A stretch of DNA of 64,000 bases, taken from contig JAQGDQ010000293.1 of the NCBI GenBank assembly GCA_030141605.1, forward strand, positions 230,190 to 294,189. The letters run 5' to 3'. Source of the DNA: Tubiluchus corallicola. Lineage: Eukaryota; Priapulida; Priapulimorpha; Priapulimorphida; Tubiluchidae. The notes below the pieces were generated by a model. That model ran no database searches. It saw nothing but the letters and a program-made list of their open reading frames with translations, and was not told where the DNA came from. How positions within the stretch are numbered: the first letter of the stretch is position 1; the number at the start of each line of letters is the position of its first letter. Both the position numbers and the translations under genes were made by a program. Of this stretch, positions 37,761 to 51,739 are shown in pieces.

Positions 37761-40123
37761 TGAATGTCAAATGAAGTTGTGATAATGGCTAAACACAGAA
37801 TTATATGTAGTACTGGTTTGACGTAAATACTGAAATACTAAATGCGGGGCTCGTTGTTAAGATAAATAGGCTTTCCAGCATTTTTCGATGCCGCAGAAAA
37901 TGTTCTTAGCTTATTATTATCGTTAAACGGAAAAACGTATCGGAAAATATATCGATACTACTAGGAATTCCGCGCGCATTATTGATTATTAAGTGTAAAA
38001 TCGCTAAGTTGTCTGCAAGGTCGCCAAATGATAGCAGTTCCAAAGCATAAGTCAAAAGTTGCTGTTCAGTAATAATGAATACTTTATAATAATAATAATA
38101 ATGATAAAATATGTATTGAGTTTTGTAACGTTACCCTTTCCAGACAGCCATATACTTCCCATTTGAGAATTCCTTTCTCTTTTCACCTTCCCCCTCTCCT
38201 TCTGTTTTTCTCTCGCATGCTACCTCTCCCCCCCCCTCTCTCTCTCCCATTGAAATGTAAGTCGTTTTCTAACAAGAAAAATTCTTCTGTAGTTCAAAAG
38301 TTTGCGCCACTTCGCAGACATCAGTTCCGTATATAATTAAGCATCTTTACTGTCTGTCTGTTTTTCCCACGGATTGCGGCTGCTACATTCAGTTTACCAG
38401 GAAGTATTTCAGTGATAGTATGTAAAGCAAGATGGTGGCATGCTATTCAGATCGTTTATTAGCCGGTATTTTTAGCTTGGCGCGCCTCGCCTGGCTTTAA
38501 CAGGCCTATATTTGTGCAGTGCCAGAAGTATTTTGCTATCATGGTTTCACACAGCTGTGTGGGGCAAGCCAGATGGTGGATACACGGGCTGTGCCATTTC
38601 CAGCAGGGGTGTGTCGTTCAGATGTGCAGCCAAATTACAGTAATATGGATATCTAGAATAAAAATGTTCAGTACATATACGTAAATTTCAATGTATTAGT
38701 AAAACTAAAATATTTTATGTTTTTACATTCATTCTAGCTTAATAATTGAAATGCAAATAAAGTCCACGTGTATACTATATTAGATTTTATTGCTTTACCC
38801 AATGGGTCAAGTTATTACTATATAGGTTAGTCATTAGTGTCTTGATTAGCACAACTGTCCAAAGTTCAGAGAATACATGTGCAAGCCCTACGCAGGAGCA
38901 AAATTTTCCAGGCTTTCCATTTTATTCTTGCTTGTAATATTATTGCGCATACAGATAATGACTGACAGTGAATTAGTGGTAGGATGGTCAAGCAATTAGC
39001 AAGTTGGGTGAATTTTATTCCGCAGGAACCTTTTCCATTTTACACCATAAAGGGCATAATTACGTTTGCCCCCTCTACCAAGTCATCCCTTTACGACAAT
39101 GGAACGTTCGCCGCGAAGCCAATCACGAACATCTGTCCGCGTTGGAGAAGTAAACAAGCGGGTAGAAAATATGCGGGAAGCAGAATTCCTGGCGGGCTTG
39201 AAACTTCACATCTGCTGAGTAATACTGCGCATCCCGAGTCAGTAATTCACTGCCTGTACGTGCCATTATGTTGCACATGGGGGAGACTGTAAGGAGAGCG
39301 CGATGGATAAAGGGAAGACGACTTGAAAAGTAATCGCATGTAGCGACAGTGAATCACCGTTCTATTTGGCGTTATCACTTTGATTATCGTTGTTAAATAA
39401 AAGCTAGCATTTTTACCATATCTCTGCTCTACATTATCAGACTGTTTCAAAAATTAAGTGGTACTAGCGGTATGCTGAATAAGAAACAAGCATCTATGTT
39501 TTCTTAACATTATTAACTAAAATATTGTGTAAAAATGTATACGTTTTGAACGAGGTAGCAAATTATCAAACATGTCTATAGAGGTACGCTAGTCTGGCAT
39601 ATTAATTAGGAAGGCTACCAGTGCCTACCACTTTTATCGACCTCCGTCACCGTTTTTAAATTTACTATGTTTATCGTTCACTCGTTCGTTTGCTTGTTTG
39701 TCATTCACTCAATTTCTAATTCATTCATTTCCTTCGTTCGTGTGTTGTTTACTCACTGTTCACTCATCCCCATCTACTATCGTTCTTTTTTGACTTTGTT
39801 CCTACGGGAAACGGCCACCCCTCGCTGAAATGCAGTGGACCGTATCATCAGCAGTAATGTCAGGAATGCTGAGAAACCAGCTGGTGTTTTACTCAGCTGC
39901 TGTTTGACTGGTTATAGCGGTGTGTGAAACCAGAAACCAGCCCCATACTTCTCTCCCCCTCCGTGGTTGCCCATATAAGAGCATTGTTGTTGTTGTGAGG
40001 ATATTCAAGATGAATAGATATGAAACACATTTCTGAAAAATATGCTTTGACTGTCATGTTGTCCGTAGGCTTATTCATACTGGAAATATCCGCGCTAGCC
40101 AGTTTGCGTATGTGCAAGACTTT

Positions 40124-40126
<3 letters not shown>

Positions 40127-40171
<45 letters not shown>
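40127..40171. repeat. (CT)n microsatellite
   Basis: A run of CT dinucleotides after a short C run. It keeps a plus-strand Leu/Ser frame open that is not a gene. Confidence 0.95.
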
Positions 40172-40176
<5 letters not shown>

Positions 40177-42659
40177 TGCATCGGGGCGCTCGAAACTTTC
40201 TGTATTCGTTAAAAGAATCGCGTCAATATTTTACACATATATTGCATAAGTACAAAATGTTGAATAAAAACTGCTTAATAAGATCTTTAGTGCTAAATTA
40301 ATTCTATCAACTATGTGAATTAATTTGTTGTTCATCTCTTCTGTTTACTCTAAAACAAGCTTGCGTACTTGTGGCTTTGTGACTTGGATTGTGGTTTCAT
40401 CTTGCGTGGGCGTATTTACAAGAAGCACAAGATATCCCGTGGAGACAAGGATATGGGACAAAAATAAACAGCTAAGATCGGGAGTCGGAAGTCCCACATA
40501 GCCGTGACTTATAAATACGTGCCACATTTGACAGCAGAAAATGTTTTAAATTATTTACGAAAATGAAAACTAATAAGCAGACTCGAGTGCAAGTAATTTT
40601 TTGAGGTTATTTTTCGCATTTTCAAGTGTTATGTAATTAGCTGATTTATATTTTCGAAAACAATATATGTATATAAAAGTTTGCATTATATTTGCATTAA
40701 CTCGCGTTAACAACTGTCCGTCTATCTCTTTATTTGAACGCGTTCTTGTTTGTAAGCCCGTAGTAGTACTAAAAATTAGCTACTGCTAATGTAACCACAC
40801 TTAATGAATTTTTACCAGAATGTTTTCGTACTGTTTTCTGTGTGATAGAAAAATAAGGACTTGATGTATCAGTGTACACATGTAGTTAGTTAGCAGCCAC
40901 ATACTGAGGGCCGTGTGCATCATTTTTTTTATCGTGTTTTATGAAAAAGAAGCAAATTTAACTAACAGAAAAACTTACTAGCTTATTTATTGTTCCAGCT
41001 GATATCCTAATGCATTCCTTCAAGCATTTGTCTAAATTTAAAACGCTTTCAAGACGTCTTTCTTCTTTTACCCTGTGCCTGAGCTCGTTTCGCAAAGATA
41101 ACTCGTTTTCTTATTCTCCATTTTTCTCTCGCATGGCCGACGTTTAATTAAAGCGCCACCTGCCTGCAATGGAGCGGATTTATCACCCACTTCACCTCTG
41201 CCTGTATTCTGCTTATTAATTAAAGCTCGTTAATAACTCGTATCAACTGCATCCTTGCAGCTGCTGCTGCTGTGACGTGAAACACTTACTCATCCATCTG
41301 AATCAAACTCATTTTGGTGCAAAATCAATTTTTTAATCGCTGAAATATTTTTATCTCGTGCTTCTAGGTTAATTTATATAAGTTGTGCAGTTTATAAAGA
41401 GTTGAATCAGTCGGTGGGTTGGTTGGGTGGGTTGAAAAATTATTAATATTAGAGTTTTTTGATTCAGTGACGGTAAAATCGGCTACAGCAACAGTTCAAG
41501 ACTTTAGTTTGGTCAAAAACTTCAATCTTGACCCGAAATATACAGAAAAAGATTGATCAGAAGAGTATGGCTACCTCGGTAAGCTGTAAATTGTCCACAT
41601 GTGGAAAACTGTTGTTGAATTTTGAAAAAAAAGAAAATGGTTGCGGGACTGCATAAAAAGAATTGACAAAAAAATTTCAAGAGTGTGTAGTTGTTTTTCA
41701 AAACAATTTTCTGTTAAGGCAAAATGATACTTGGTCAATTAACCGGTGGTAATTATTTTAAATTTTTTTCCATTTTGTTAGTGTCACGCAGTTGGAACTA
41801 CGCGGTTCTCCGAGCACATTGTCAACGTTTTAGTTTATTTTTGACACCAGTTTGGAGTTTTTATACACCATTTAATCGTCTGAAGCTTTTCTGCAGTCTA
41901 AAACTCATTCAGTTTTTATGGTATTAATTAATTTCTCTCACGTCAAACGAAAAGCAAACCTTCAGGACCCCCTTTCCTCGCACAGCTGTTTCTCACAAGT
42001 TAGCCAATATTACTGTCATTAATTGAACAGGTAGGTCTAGCAATGTAAACGCTGCTTCCATTATTAATGGCTAATAAAACCCGCTAATTTAGCCACGTAA
42101 AGAGTAAAGCGAACAGCGAAGAAGCCAGGTGCACTTGCGTGCATCATGCTAGGGTTTCATTTCGGTTGGCCACGTGACACAACGCCTATGCGTGTGCAAT
42201 CTGTATGGAGAGGTTACAGAAGCGTTTCTTCTACAGGACGCTGGAAATGTAACTCCTGGATCCTGCTTACATAAAATTGGAAAAAGATTCATCTGAAATC
42301 TGGATTATGTCGTACCGTCTCATCGTCTATTATATCATGGTATCCCTATAATAGCAGATTGCAAATTTTATGGAAACCACGGTCTTCTTCTGTGCTTGAA
42401 ATCAATCCTGATGTTTGTCGAGCTTCTGCAATAGCCTTTAGCTTCTTGTCTGTTTGCTAGTGATCTACTAAGTTCTTCACCCTCTAAGCTTCTTTACGTC
42501 AAAAATCAAACGATTTTTACATAAAATGCCACAATATGGCTTCAAAAAATTACTGTTATAGACGTTGAAGTTTCAACAAGTTACAAGAACATGCTGTAGT
42601 GTGTGCAATTTACATGCAAGTCGTGACCTGAGACTGCTTGATCTGACTAATAACTATTA

Positions 42660-42890
42660 TTATAGTCTGAGCATCGAATTGAGCTTTTTTAGTTCAAATT
42701 CGATTCGAGCCTAAAAATAAAGTTTTAAGTAATTCGGCTCTTCAACTACATACGTTCTTTATCATTAAAGCGTTTTGAAACATCTTGGGATCAGCACAGT
42801 TTCGAAGCGATTTTTGTGCAGAATTTTTAAACAAATTATTGGCGCTTTTATTGCAGAACAAAGTTAAGCAATATGCATGTTCTTCTGAGA
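42660..42890. repeat. Copy of the 27275-type MITE family
   Basis: Contains CATCGAATTGAGC, GATTCGAGCCTAAAA, TTTAAACAAATTATTGG and GCTTTTATTGCAGAAC, all also present in order at 48050-48260 and, reversed, at 27480-27683. No clear ends are seen. Confidence 0.7.
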
Positions 42891-44489
42891 TGCCTTTTTA
42901 TTTCATCTTCAGATCACTATAACGTATAACACAAAACTTAAAGGTTTTTCTCGAATCTTTTCTGTATAACACGTTAGACTGTAGCATTTATAATGCACTA
43001 CACGCTCGATTAGAAACGTTTCACTAATTAGAAAATGCTTGGGATGACGGACCGAGATTTTGCTTCTCTTCTTTATTGCAAATGAGACCGTGGAAGACTG
43101 AACTTTGGTCAGTAAAGAGCTTCAATGGCTTTTATATAATTGCAGTAGTTAGTTTGCTTTAAATAAACATTTTCTAGTATGTTCTTTTGCTGCCGTTTAT
43201 TGCTGCGTATCAGTAAGGGCCTGTTTCTATTTCCTTTTAAGGAAAACAAGATGATTTTTCACATTCTGCCCCATTTTGAAGTTACGGTAGAAAGTGTAGA
43301 TTTTACCTATAATAATACCAAAGCGTTTCTGATAATTAAATAAGAAGTTAAAACTTAATAAGCCTTTTCACAGTTCCAGCGATTGACGATGATTGTGAAA
43401 GGTCAAAGGTTAGTTGCACCAGGCAACGCATTTGTGTACACTTGACAACGCCTGGCGACCCATGCTGTTGTAAAAGTTGTTGTTTTAACAGCTAGCTAGA
43501 ATTTTACCTAGTTCATTTTTTCTTGTTCCCAAGCAAGATCCTGCTAATACATCATTCTACGCACAGACTAATGCATAATTAAGTAAAGTCCACGTAAAAC
43601 AACTGAAGTTACTGAACTGAGGTGGCACACACACAGTTTTACTTTACTCACATGTCGCGTGATGATTGTAGTTAAGCCGCGTTGCTGTGGCTCACTTAAC
43701 CTTTCACCTACAGCAACTGCACGTGGGCACAATGACGGCGTGAAGAGGAGGCTTATTGACGACAGGTAGTGATGACATCACAACTGAACATAATTTTCAA
43801 CAGCACAAACATTCCATAAGTTGAATTTATTTGCACTAATTTGAAGTACATTGATGCTGCTATACAACATTCTGTGTAGCATACAGAAGCTCGGCAAATT
43901 CTAAGTTTAAAATTCAAATTTTAAGTTTACAGCTGTGCTTGCAAATGAACTATCGAAATGTTTACGTCACAACTGAACACCTCTAAGCTGAGAGGTACAG
44001 CACTTTTTTTTGTGCAACGCGATTCCGAGATGCAGGTGCTAGAGCCCATCTAATTAACGAATGGGCGAAATGCATGCAACTGCGATGAATTGGCCGCGCG
44101 AACGCGAAATTAGTTTTCTGTGGTAATGATTCTTTCACGCAAGTCTTTCTTTAAAAAATAGTATGTAGGAATTCAATATTTTATAAGGTAGATGTTTGAG
44201 CTAAGGTAATTTAAGATGGGGGTCTTAACACATACAATTCTCAAGACGCTGTACTGCTTTCTGAAGATATTAGAGTGTCTAGAAGTCGTTTTGTTGATAA
44301 ATCTAATGACTGGTTTGACGACTCTGTTTTAAAGGGAAAGAAAAGGCTATTTAAAGTACGTCTCAAAAATCTTCCCACACAAAGTTATATTACTTTGCAT
44401 TACATTTACCCGTTTGAAAGACTTATGTAATTGGAAAAGAAAATTCTTAATAATTTAAAATATTCGCACCACCTGGTAAAAAAGGCACT

Positions 44490-44835
44490 GTATCGTCATC
44501 CCCGTGTGCACCACTGACTTACCAAAAAACACAGCATAGATGTCATATGAAGTAATTTAAACTTTTTCTTAGTTGTCGAAGAGTGTGCTACAAATGCTCT
44601 GATTATTTTTCCAACTATTACGCCATGTTATCTAAACTTATTTGAAATGACTTATCCTCAATATGGCTGCGCCTAACGGTCATCGCGGGAGTTCAAATTT
44701 ACAAGTTTTATACAGAGTTACTACTAAAGCAGGTTCTGTGCGCAATAAGACAGCATGTAAGTGATATGAAATTTCAAGACGAATTTTTTACGCTTTACTT
44801 ATGAAGAGTGTTTTCTTGTGGTTTAAGTAATGCTG
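44490..44835. repeat. Long dispersed repeat, partial copy 2
   Basis: A partial copy of the 34655-35175 element, sharing GTGCACCACTGACTTACCAA, CTCTGATTATTTTTC, CCTAACGGTCATCGCGGGAG and TTTCAAGACGAATTTTT. Confidence 0.8.
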
Positions 44836-44989
44836 TCTGTGCAGGCAAAAGATCGGTTCAGTGCTTGGTTATCAGTCGGAAGTAATAGAAAATTTTGATG
44901 GCAGAATCGGCATTTGTGTTTAAATATTAATTTTTACTAAACGTGCCGTTTACAAGGCATTTCACGTCATTAAAATCGATGCCACGAAT

Positions 44990-45240
44990 GAAATTTATGC
45001 AAGTAAGAAAATTCGCGATGATTCCATGGCAACATATTCTGCTTCCGAATCACCTGCTCCATGACAATTCTGCTGCCGAGCAGGAAATTAGACCTAATTA
45101 CTTATGGAAGCAGCTGCTGTAAAGCGGATAAAGAGAAAATGGAAAAACAAAAAGCCACCGGTGATGCCGTGCAATAGATGTAATCACGTGACGTGATGAC
45201 GTTGCGGAGTGACATCATAAAGCCTTTGTTGAAAAAGTCG
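44990..45240. promoter_or_regulatory. Non-repetitive patch with E-box and CRE-like motifs
   Basis: GC-richer than its surroundings, with CCATGGCAAC (half of an RFX-type X-box), CAGCTG, and the palindrome-like TCACGTGACGTGATGACG, which combines a CACGTG E-box with a TGACG half-CRE. It resembles regulatory DNA, but the motifs are short and no conservation can be tested here. Confidence 0.22.
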
Positions 45241-45474
45241 GAAAAAGGAGAAACGGAAAAATGTGACAGATTGTTACGTTTTCACTTTTCTTCAAGATTT
45301 GGCTTCTAATGTTATTACGCAGTGGTTCTATAGAAAAAAATTGTGTATCTGTTATACTAAGAGCTACATACGTTTGACAATCTCTTTTTATCGTTTTGCA
45401 TCTTTCACTAAAATTTGCTGCAATAAATAAAGCTAATAAATGTAGCTAATAAATAAAGAATAGATTTTTAATAT

Positions 45475-45492
45475 CTTTCTCTCTCTCTATTT

Positions 45493-45523
<31 letters not shown>

Positions 45524-45539
45524 CGCGCATGCGTGCATG

Positions 45540-45573
<34 letters not shown>

Positions 45574-45625
45574 TGACAACAACAACAACAACAACAACAA
45601 TAATAATAATACTAATAATATAAAA
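45475..45625. repeat. Compound microsatellite (CT, GT, GC, AAT, AAC)
   Basis: Consecutive runs of CT, GT, CG, then AAT, AAC and AAT again. The plus-strand frame coding runs of Cys-Val, Ala-Arg and Asn is spurious. Confidence 0.95.
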
Positions 45626-45909
45626 AAACGTGAATATATTCTATATACAAATGTAAATAAATTAACCCGGATTTTATCTCACATTTTATTATTTTAATTG
45701 TATATATTTTAGTCACTATCCCTTTCCCGATTTCTTAACTATTAACAGTATTTTTTTACAGAAACGATTGTACATTTTAATTTATGCACTAAATTAGTGC
45801 ATTACATTATTGGGATAAATAAACATACAAAGAGATGTTAAAAATCGTTCTACAGATCTACATGTAGATAAAACTGAGACAAAATTAAATTCTGTATTCT
45901 TACATTCAC

Positions 45910-46380
45910 TAGTAGTTATTCATATTCCTCAATATTAATTTTATTGTCTAGGAGTTAATTAGTTACATTGTCACAAAAATATTTGATTTGTTATTCCCCT
46001 GATAAGAGCCTCTTGGCTTTGGTTCATTAGTAGTTATTCATAGTCATCAATATTAATTTCATTGTCTAGGTGTTAACTAGTTACATTGTTACAAAAATAT
46101 TTGGTCTATTAGTCCCCTGATAAGGGCCTGTCAGGTTTGGTTCACTAGTAGTTATTCATATTCATCAATATTAATTTCATTGTCTAGGTGTTAACTAGTT
46201 ACATTGTCACAAAAATATTTGGTCTATTATTCCCCTGATAAGGGCCTCTCAGCTTTGGCTCACTAGTAGTTATTCATAGTCATCAATATTAATTTCATTG
46301 TCTAGGTGTTAACTAGTTACATTGTTACAAAAATATTAAGTTTTTATTCCCTTGATAAGGGCCTCTTAGCTTTGGTTCAT
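45910..46380. repeat. About 120-bp minisatellite, four copies
   Basis: Units carry AGTAGTTATTCATA, CAATATTAATTTCATTGTCT, AGTTACATTGT(T/C)ACAAAAAT and CCCCTGATAAGGGCCT in the same order four times, with small differences. Confidence 0.93.
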
Positions 46381-48049
46381 ATCTTGCAGGTTTTTTTTCA
46401 TCGATATTGATCAATACAAGAGACCGAAGCACGTTTTTCCGCTATGCTGTTACCACAGAAAGAACACATCTGTCAAAATAATTGCTAAACGCAAAACACT
46501 GATTGTAATAATAACCCTGCTGTTTTCCTGCAGCTGTGACTGACGTACGCGATAGCTGTGCGGGGGCGTGCAGCCGTACATGCATCATTTTTTAACTAAA
46601 CTACTTCAGAAAACTGGAAAGCCAACATTCAGTGATTGCATATTTATATAAATAATAAATGATAATCAATTTATTTTACAAACATAAACACAAGTACAAT
46701 TAGCAAATTACACACTTGAATAAGCAACGCATACAGGAACACGTCCCTACAAATTCACGGATTTTTTAAGCGTAGTTGATTAAAAAAATACCGTAATTTT
46801 TTAAGTGAAACACATTCACATTACATATAACATATGTATCACAGTGCTGATTGAATACATTAATTTTTAGCAAAAACAATTTGTACCTTTTAATTTAGGA
46901 TCACGAATATATATATATAACTATATATATATATAGGCTTACAGTCTGCTTCAAATCTTCAACGAGAAAAGTAACTGGAAGCATTATAACAGATAGAATC
47001 GCTCGCAACCATTTTTTTCTAGTGATTAAACTCCATTTAGTAACTAGGCTCAGTGCTGCTTGACTTTCGTAGATAAAGGCGCGTTAGGAATTGTGTTAGG
47101 AGTGTTACGTTGCAGTTAATTTATCCAAAAGACTACGATTGCGAAATAATAATGTCTGTTTAATGATATCATTATAAAAATACTTTTGGGTAGCCGGCCA
47201 TAAACCCAGCTTCTTAAGGTCTTCCTGTCTTAATTTTCTTTAATAACAGCCGTCATTTTCGCGCAGTTGTTTTTTATTTTTACTGATTGTAGGAGTATGT
47301 TGTATTTCTCGTATATGTGTATTTCAAATTTGCATGTCAGTTAATGTAATGATGATACGTGTTAAACCAATAAATTATTTTGAAATTGAATTTGACACAA
47401 AATTATATCGGTGCTTTTCAAACTTTGTTTCAGTAAAATTTCTTGTTCTTTTCAGGCAGAATGAAGACGCACATTAAAACTACGTGAAAAGGAGGATTCT
47501 CCCTTCAGTCCGTGGAACCAACTTTTTAGCAAGAACAGCCAACAGTCATGCTTCAAATCTCTAAGGACTCTGGGTTATGCTTGTGCTGCCATCTATCAAG
47601 GCTGGGCTCTATTTTTATGCTGCCATTATTAACTAATGTTGAATTATCTATAACATGGTTACACATGTAACTGCAGCTATGTGGGAGATGGCTGCTATAA
47701 GTATTCTACCAAAATCTGCAAGCGGAACAAAATGGCAGACATTGTGACATAACACAAATACGTGTGAAACAAATGACAACAATTCGTGCTGTTACTTTGG
47801 AGGAAGAAGCGTCTCTGATGTGGGACTTCAATAAAAAATTGCTGCATAAAATGACATTGTGCAACTGTTGTCACCAGACATACCGTATTTATCAGATCAT
47901 CCACATACTCCTTGGCCTCATATTCTGTGTCAGTGTATACAACCTTTTTCTCTTTCACTTCTGTTCAAATTTTCTGTAATTATACTTTTATATGCATGCA
48001 AGATATTTGGTCTTGTGATCTTCATGATCTGAGATTGATTGGTCTGAAT

Positions 48050-48260
48050 GGAGGGTGAGCACTGAATTGAGCTTTTTAAATTCGAATTCAATTCGAGCCT
48101 AAAATTATAGTTTGAATAATTCAGTTCTTCAGCTGCATATGTTCGTTATCATTAAAACATTTTGAAACATCATGCAATCAGCACAACTTTGGTGCGATTT
48201 CTGTGTATAATTTCTAAACAAATTATTAGTGCTTTTATTGCAGAACAAAATGAAGTAATT
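48050..48260. repeat. Copy of the 27275-type MITE family
   Basis: Begins GGGTGAGCACTGAATTGAGC, close to the CAGGGGTGAGCA end of the element at 27275-27683. It shares TTTCTAAACAAATTATTAG and GCTTTTATTGCAGAAC with the copy at 42660. Confidence 0.75.
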
Positions 48261-49264
48261 ATGCACACTCTTTGCGAGAACGCATTTTATTAGTAATTCC
48301 AAAGTCTTTAAAACAGAATTCGAACGTCACAAATGGTTTAAATGGGCTCCATAAATAAATTTTGAAAGTGCTTCCAATTGATGATACCTACCATGTTTGA
48401 TCTTCCTCTGTATAACATGTGTAAATAATTCAGGAACAATATATAAGGTGGCATACTTGATGTGATTGCATGCGAATGTAGCAATGATGTTCTTGCTTGT
48501 TGAGTGTTTAAAATCAAACTGAAATTTGTAAGTCGGTGATTTAATCTAATCTACGAAACACGATTAGAATAACTTTGCGTTTGGCTGAAAATTTATTTCT
48601 TACTGTGAAGTTCGTTTTGAAGTTTAACAACATAAACTCTAATTTAGAGAGCACTACTTTCCTAATACTACCAATATTTGTGAACAAAATTGCAAGTTAT
48701 TGAAATATTTTAACACTCTACTAAATTTGGAATTGTTTCGTCGCCAAGTAACTGATTTTGTGGACCAAAGTCACCAAATGACTTATTCTGTTGTCACCTA
48801 AACCCTTGTTTTATTTCTTCCATTGTTGTTGACGTTTTTGTTGATTTTCAGATTCGTTGTTAAAGGTTTTCACCCTTCTGTTATTAGCTCCTATAGTGGT
48901 ATCTGCTGCATGAAGATATTATTGACCAAAGATGAAAGATTAATATATAAACTTTGTTTGTTTGTACAAGTGGTGTTTTAGGCTATGTATATACGAATAA
49001 ATGCAGGTGTTGTATAAAAAAGTCTTATAGCATATTTATATATTGTGCACTAATTGTGAAAGAAAATGTGATAAAAGCCAGTATCAACTTGTGCATGGGA
49101 AACGTGTTAGAGTTTCTCCCGGAGCAGCAAAAATCGTCTATGTATTTGGAACGATAATTGGATGGTCATATTTCAACTAGACACCAACAGCAAGTACCAA
49201 ACAGTGGGACTGATGCAAAACAAACGCTGAAGCAAATGAGATTTTTAGTTAATTTTTAACTCGT

Positions 49265-50032
49265 TTATGCCTACATTGAGAGCGGATTCCATGTTTTGCC
49301 AGCCACAAATGCCTACATTGAAAGTGGATTCCATGTTTTGTCAGCCACAAATGCCTACATTGAAAGTGGATTCCATGTTTTGTCAGCCACAAATGCCTAC
49401 ATTGAAAGCGGATTCCATGTTTTGGCCAGCCACAAATGCCTACATTGAGAGCGGATTCCATGTTTTGTCAGCCACAAATGCCTACATTGAGAGCGGATTC
49501 CATGTTTTGCCAGCCACAAATGCCTACATTAAAAGTGGATTCCATGTTTTGTCAGCCACAAATGCCTACATTAAAAGTGGATTCCATGTTTTGCCAGCCA
49601 CAAATGCCTACATTAAAAGCGGATTCCATGTTTTGTCAGCCACAAAGGCCTACATTGAAAGCGGATTCCATGTTTTGTCAGCCACAAAGGCCTACATTGA
49701 AAGCGGATTCCATGTTTTGTCAGCCACAAAGGCCTACATTGAAAGCGGATTCCATGTTTTGCCAGCCACAAATGCCTACATTGAAAGCGGATTCCATGTT
49801 TTGTCAGCCACAAATGCCTACATTGAGAGCGGATTCCATGTTTTGTCAGCCACAAAGGCCTACATTGAAAGCGGATTCCATGTTTTGCCAGCCACAAATG
49901 CCTACATTGAAAGCGGATTCCATGTTTTGTCAGCCACAAATGCCTACATGGAAGGTGGATTCCATGTTTTGCCAGCCACAAATGTCTACATTGAAGGTGG
50001 ATTCCATGTTTTGTCAGCCACAAATGTGTAAA
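49265..50032. repeat. 42-bp minisatellite, about 18 copies
   Basis: The unit is TGCCTACATTGAAAGCGGAT followed by TCCATGTTTTGTCAGCCACA and AA. It repeats about 18 times with variants (GAGAGC, AAAAGT, AAGGCC, TTGCCAGCC). One unit has an extra G (TTTTGGCCAGCC, about 49420). Since 42 is divisible by 3, several frames are open on both strands; none has features of a real protein. Confidence 0.96.
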
Positions 50033-50098
50033 ATTGCATATTAAGGGTACGTAATTTTGGGTACTGCTGACAGGAAACTCAATAAAATACAAGAGATT

Positions 50099-50530
50099 TT
50101 ATCCTGTTTACAAAAAATCAAAAAATATAATTTCACAAATTTATAATTTCATCTTAAATGTGGACTTGGTCCACGATTTATAAAACCATAAAAATTACTG
50201 TAATCAAATAACACAGCTGTAACTTGGTAATCCGCTTTAAGCAGAAACATGTTAACTTATTTCCTATCCTGTTTACAAAAAATATAATTTCATCTTAATG
50301 TGGACTTGGTCCACGATTTATAAAACTATAAAAATTACTGTAATCAAATAACACAGCTGTAACTTGGCAATCCACTTTAAGCAGAAACGTATTAACTTAT
50401 TTGGCACAATTAACAAAATAATGCTGTATTTTCATTCAAATATAGAAACTGCAGGGCGCATATAGCCGCCATTATTATAGTCCTAAGCCGCTTTAAGCGA
50501 AAACAAGTTAATTTATTTGACACAGCTTAT
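50099..50530. repeat. About 165-bp tandem duplication with a partial third copy
   Basis: TCCTGTTTACAAAAAAT, TGTGGACTTGGTCCACGATT, TAATCAAATAACACAGCTGT and CGCTTTAAGCAGAAAC (variant CACTTTAAGC) occur in order from about 50103 and again from about 50270. A shorter relative (GCCGCTTTAAGCGAAAAC) follows at about 50488. Confidence 0.85.
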
Positions 50531-51472
50531 AAAATATTACTCAATCCTTCCCCCAATAAAGGAACAATACAGCACATTTAAATTCTAAAATATAAAACCA
50601 ATTATAATTAACTTCATAGACCAGCAAAAAAGTAAGGTAAATTTTGATCCATAAGTAAGACTGTCCAAATGCATAACAATAATGACATAGTTGTAGCTGG
50701 TAATCAGAGAAAATATACATAATAGTACAAAATATATCAACCATGATGAAAAACCCATCCCATGTAGTGTGTAATATACCTGTTAAAACTGCACATAATT
50801 CTTTGACTTAAATTGTAAAATTATCACTGGGAATCATAATAGTTTACAACTATTCAGTTCACTAGATGCTACTTTTAATACATGCTAAAAGCTTAGAATT
50901 CATATATGTGTTGATTTTACATATTCCTTTACAAAGAGCACTTTTAATTATCAGCACAACAATGATAAAGTAATCATTGATCAGCATTATAAGAAAACAT
51001 AAACTATTCTATTTTCCCTTAAAGGAACTCTTTTTTAATATCACCTACACACACTGTTACAGTTTTACTTTAGTTCCATGTTCCTGTACAAACAAAAACG
51101 ATTGACTACTGTTTAACAGTGGCCATATGACAACCATGTGGCTTTATTTAGGCATGAGACGTCGTTATGAGCTTATGAGCATCAACACAGCGAAACTGTA
51201 ACAGGGTGTATTAACGAAAATAATAAAACTGAGTTGAGGACTACATAATACGATAATCGATAATTTGGAAACGAAACAAAAACAAAAGTTTATAAACTAT
51301 GCACTGAAAAAATTATTTAAAACATTACTGCTAACAAGTGGGAAATAAATGAACTTTGACTTCATTGTCCGAAGCATGCTGGTCGCAATTAGTGGTGACA
51401 GTTTTACAAAAAAAGGAATGGTCATGATGACAAGCTAAGGCCTGATTCTGCACGTGCAGAAATTAGTGGCAT

Positions 51473-51478
51473 TTTATT
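51473..51478 (-). terminator. Candidate polyadenylation signal AATAAA for PBLD
   Basis: AATAAA on the minus strand, about 260 bases downstream of the PBLD stop. Plausible as the mRNA end; chance is possible in AT-rich sequence. Confidence 0.35.
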
Positions 51479-51739
51479 GAGTTTTAATTTTATTTTACAA
51501 TCGTTAATAGTAGTTCTTTTGTGTTATAGTTACTTATTAAGTGCACAATAATAATAATTTGCTGCAAATATGCAATATTTTTGGACTTACGATGAAAATA
51601 CGATAATTTGGCAGAAAACACCAAAATTTTTAGCCGCCAACACGATAATCCACATGAACCAAAATGGTAACCATGTGATAAAGCAATCACTGATCAAGTA
51701 CGATTAGACAGGAATGTTCCCATCATTCCATGATTTAGA

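Larger units (their letters stand above)
31685..51739. other. Gene-free 20 kb between ATOH8 and PBLD
   Basis: No exon with recognisable coding content on either strand. The stretch holds the repeats listed separately, CT-rich and tetranucleotide tracts (for example near 38220 and 39660-39760), and some non-repetitive patches with homeodomain and E-box motifs. As sequence flanking a developmental regulator it is a plausible place for ATOH8 enhancers, but this is inference. The open frames inside it are short or array-derived. Confidence 0.5.

Noticed and set aside
38984-39292. 102-aa plus-strand frame in the ATOH8-PBLD spacer
   Set aside because: No motif, no splice partners and no coding signature visible; the length is compatible with chance.
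49267-50092. Proteins of 254, 202 and 159 aa with 14-residue repeats
   Set aside because: A 42-bp minisatellite is open in several frames on both strands, one unit carries an indel, and there is no gene context.
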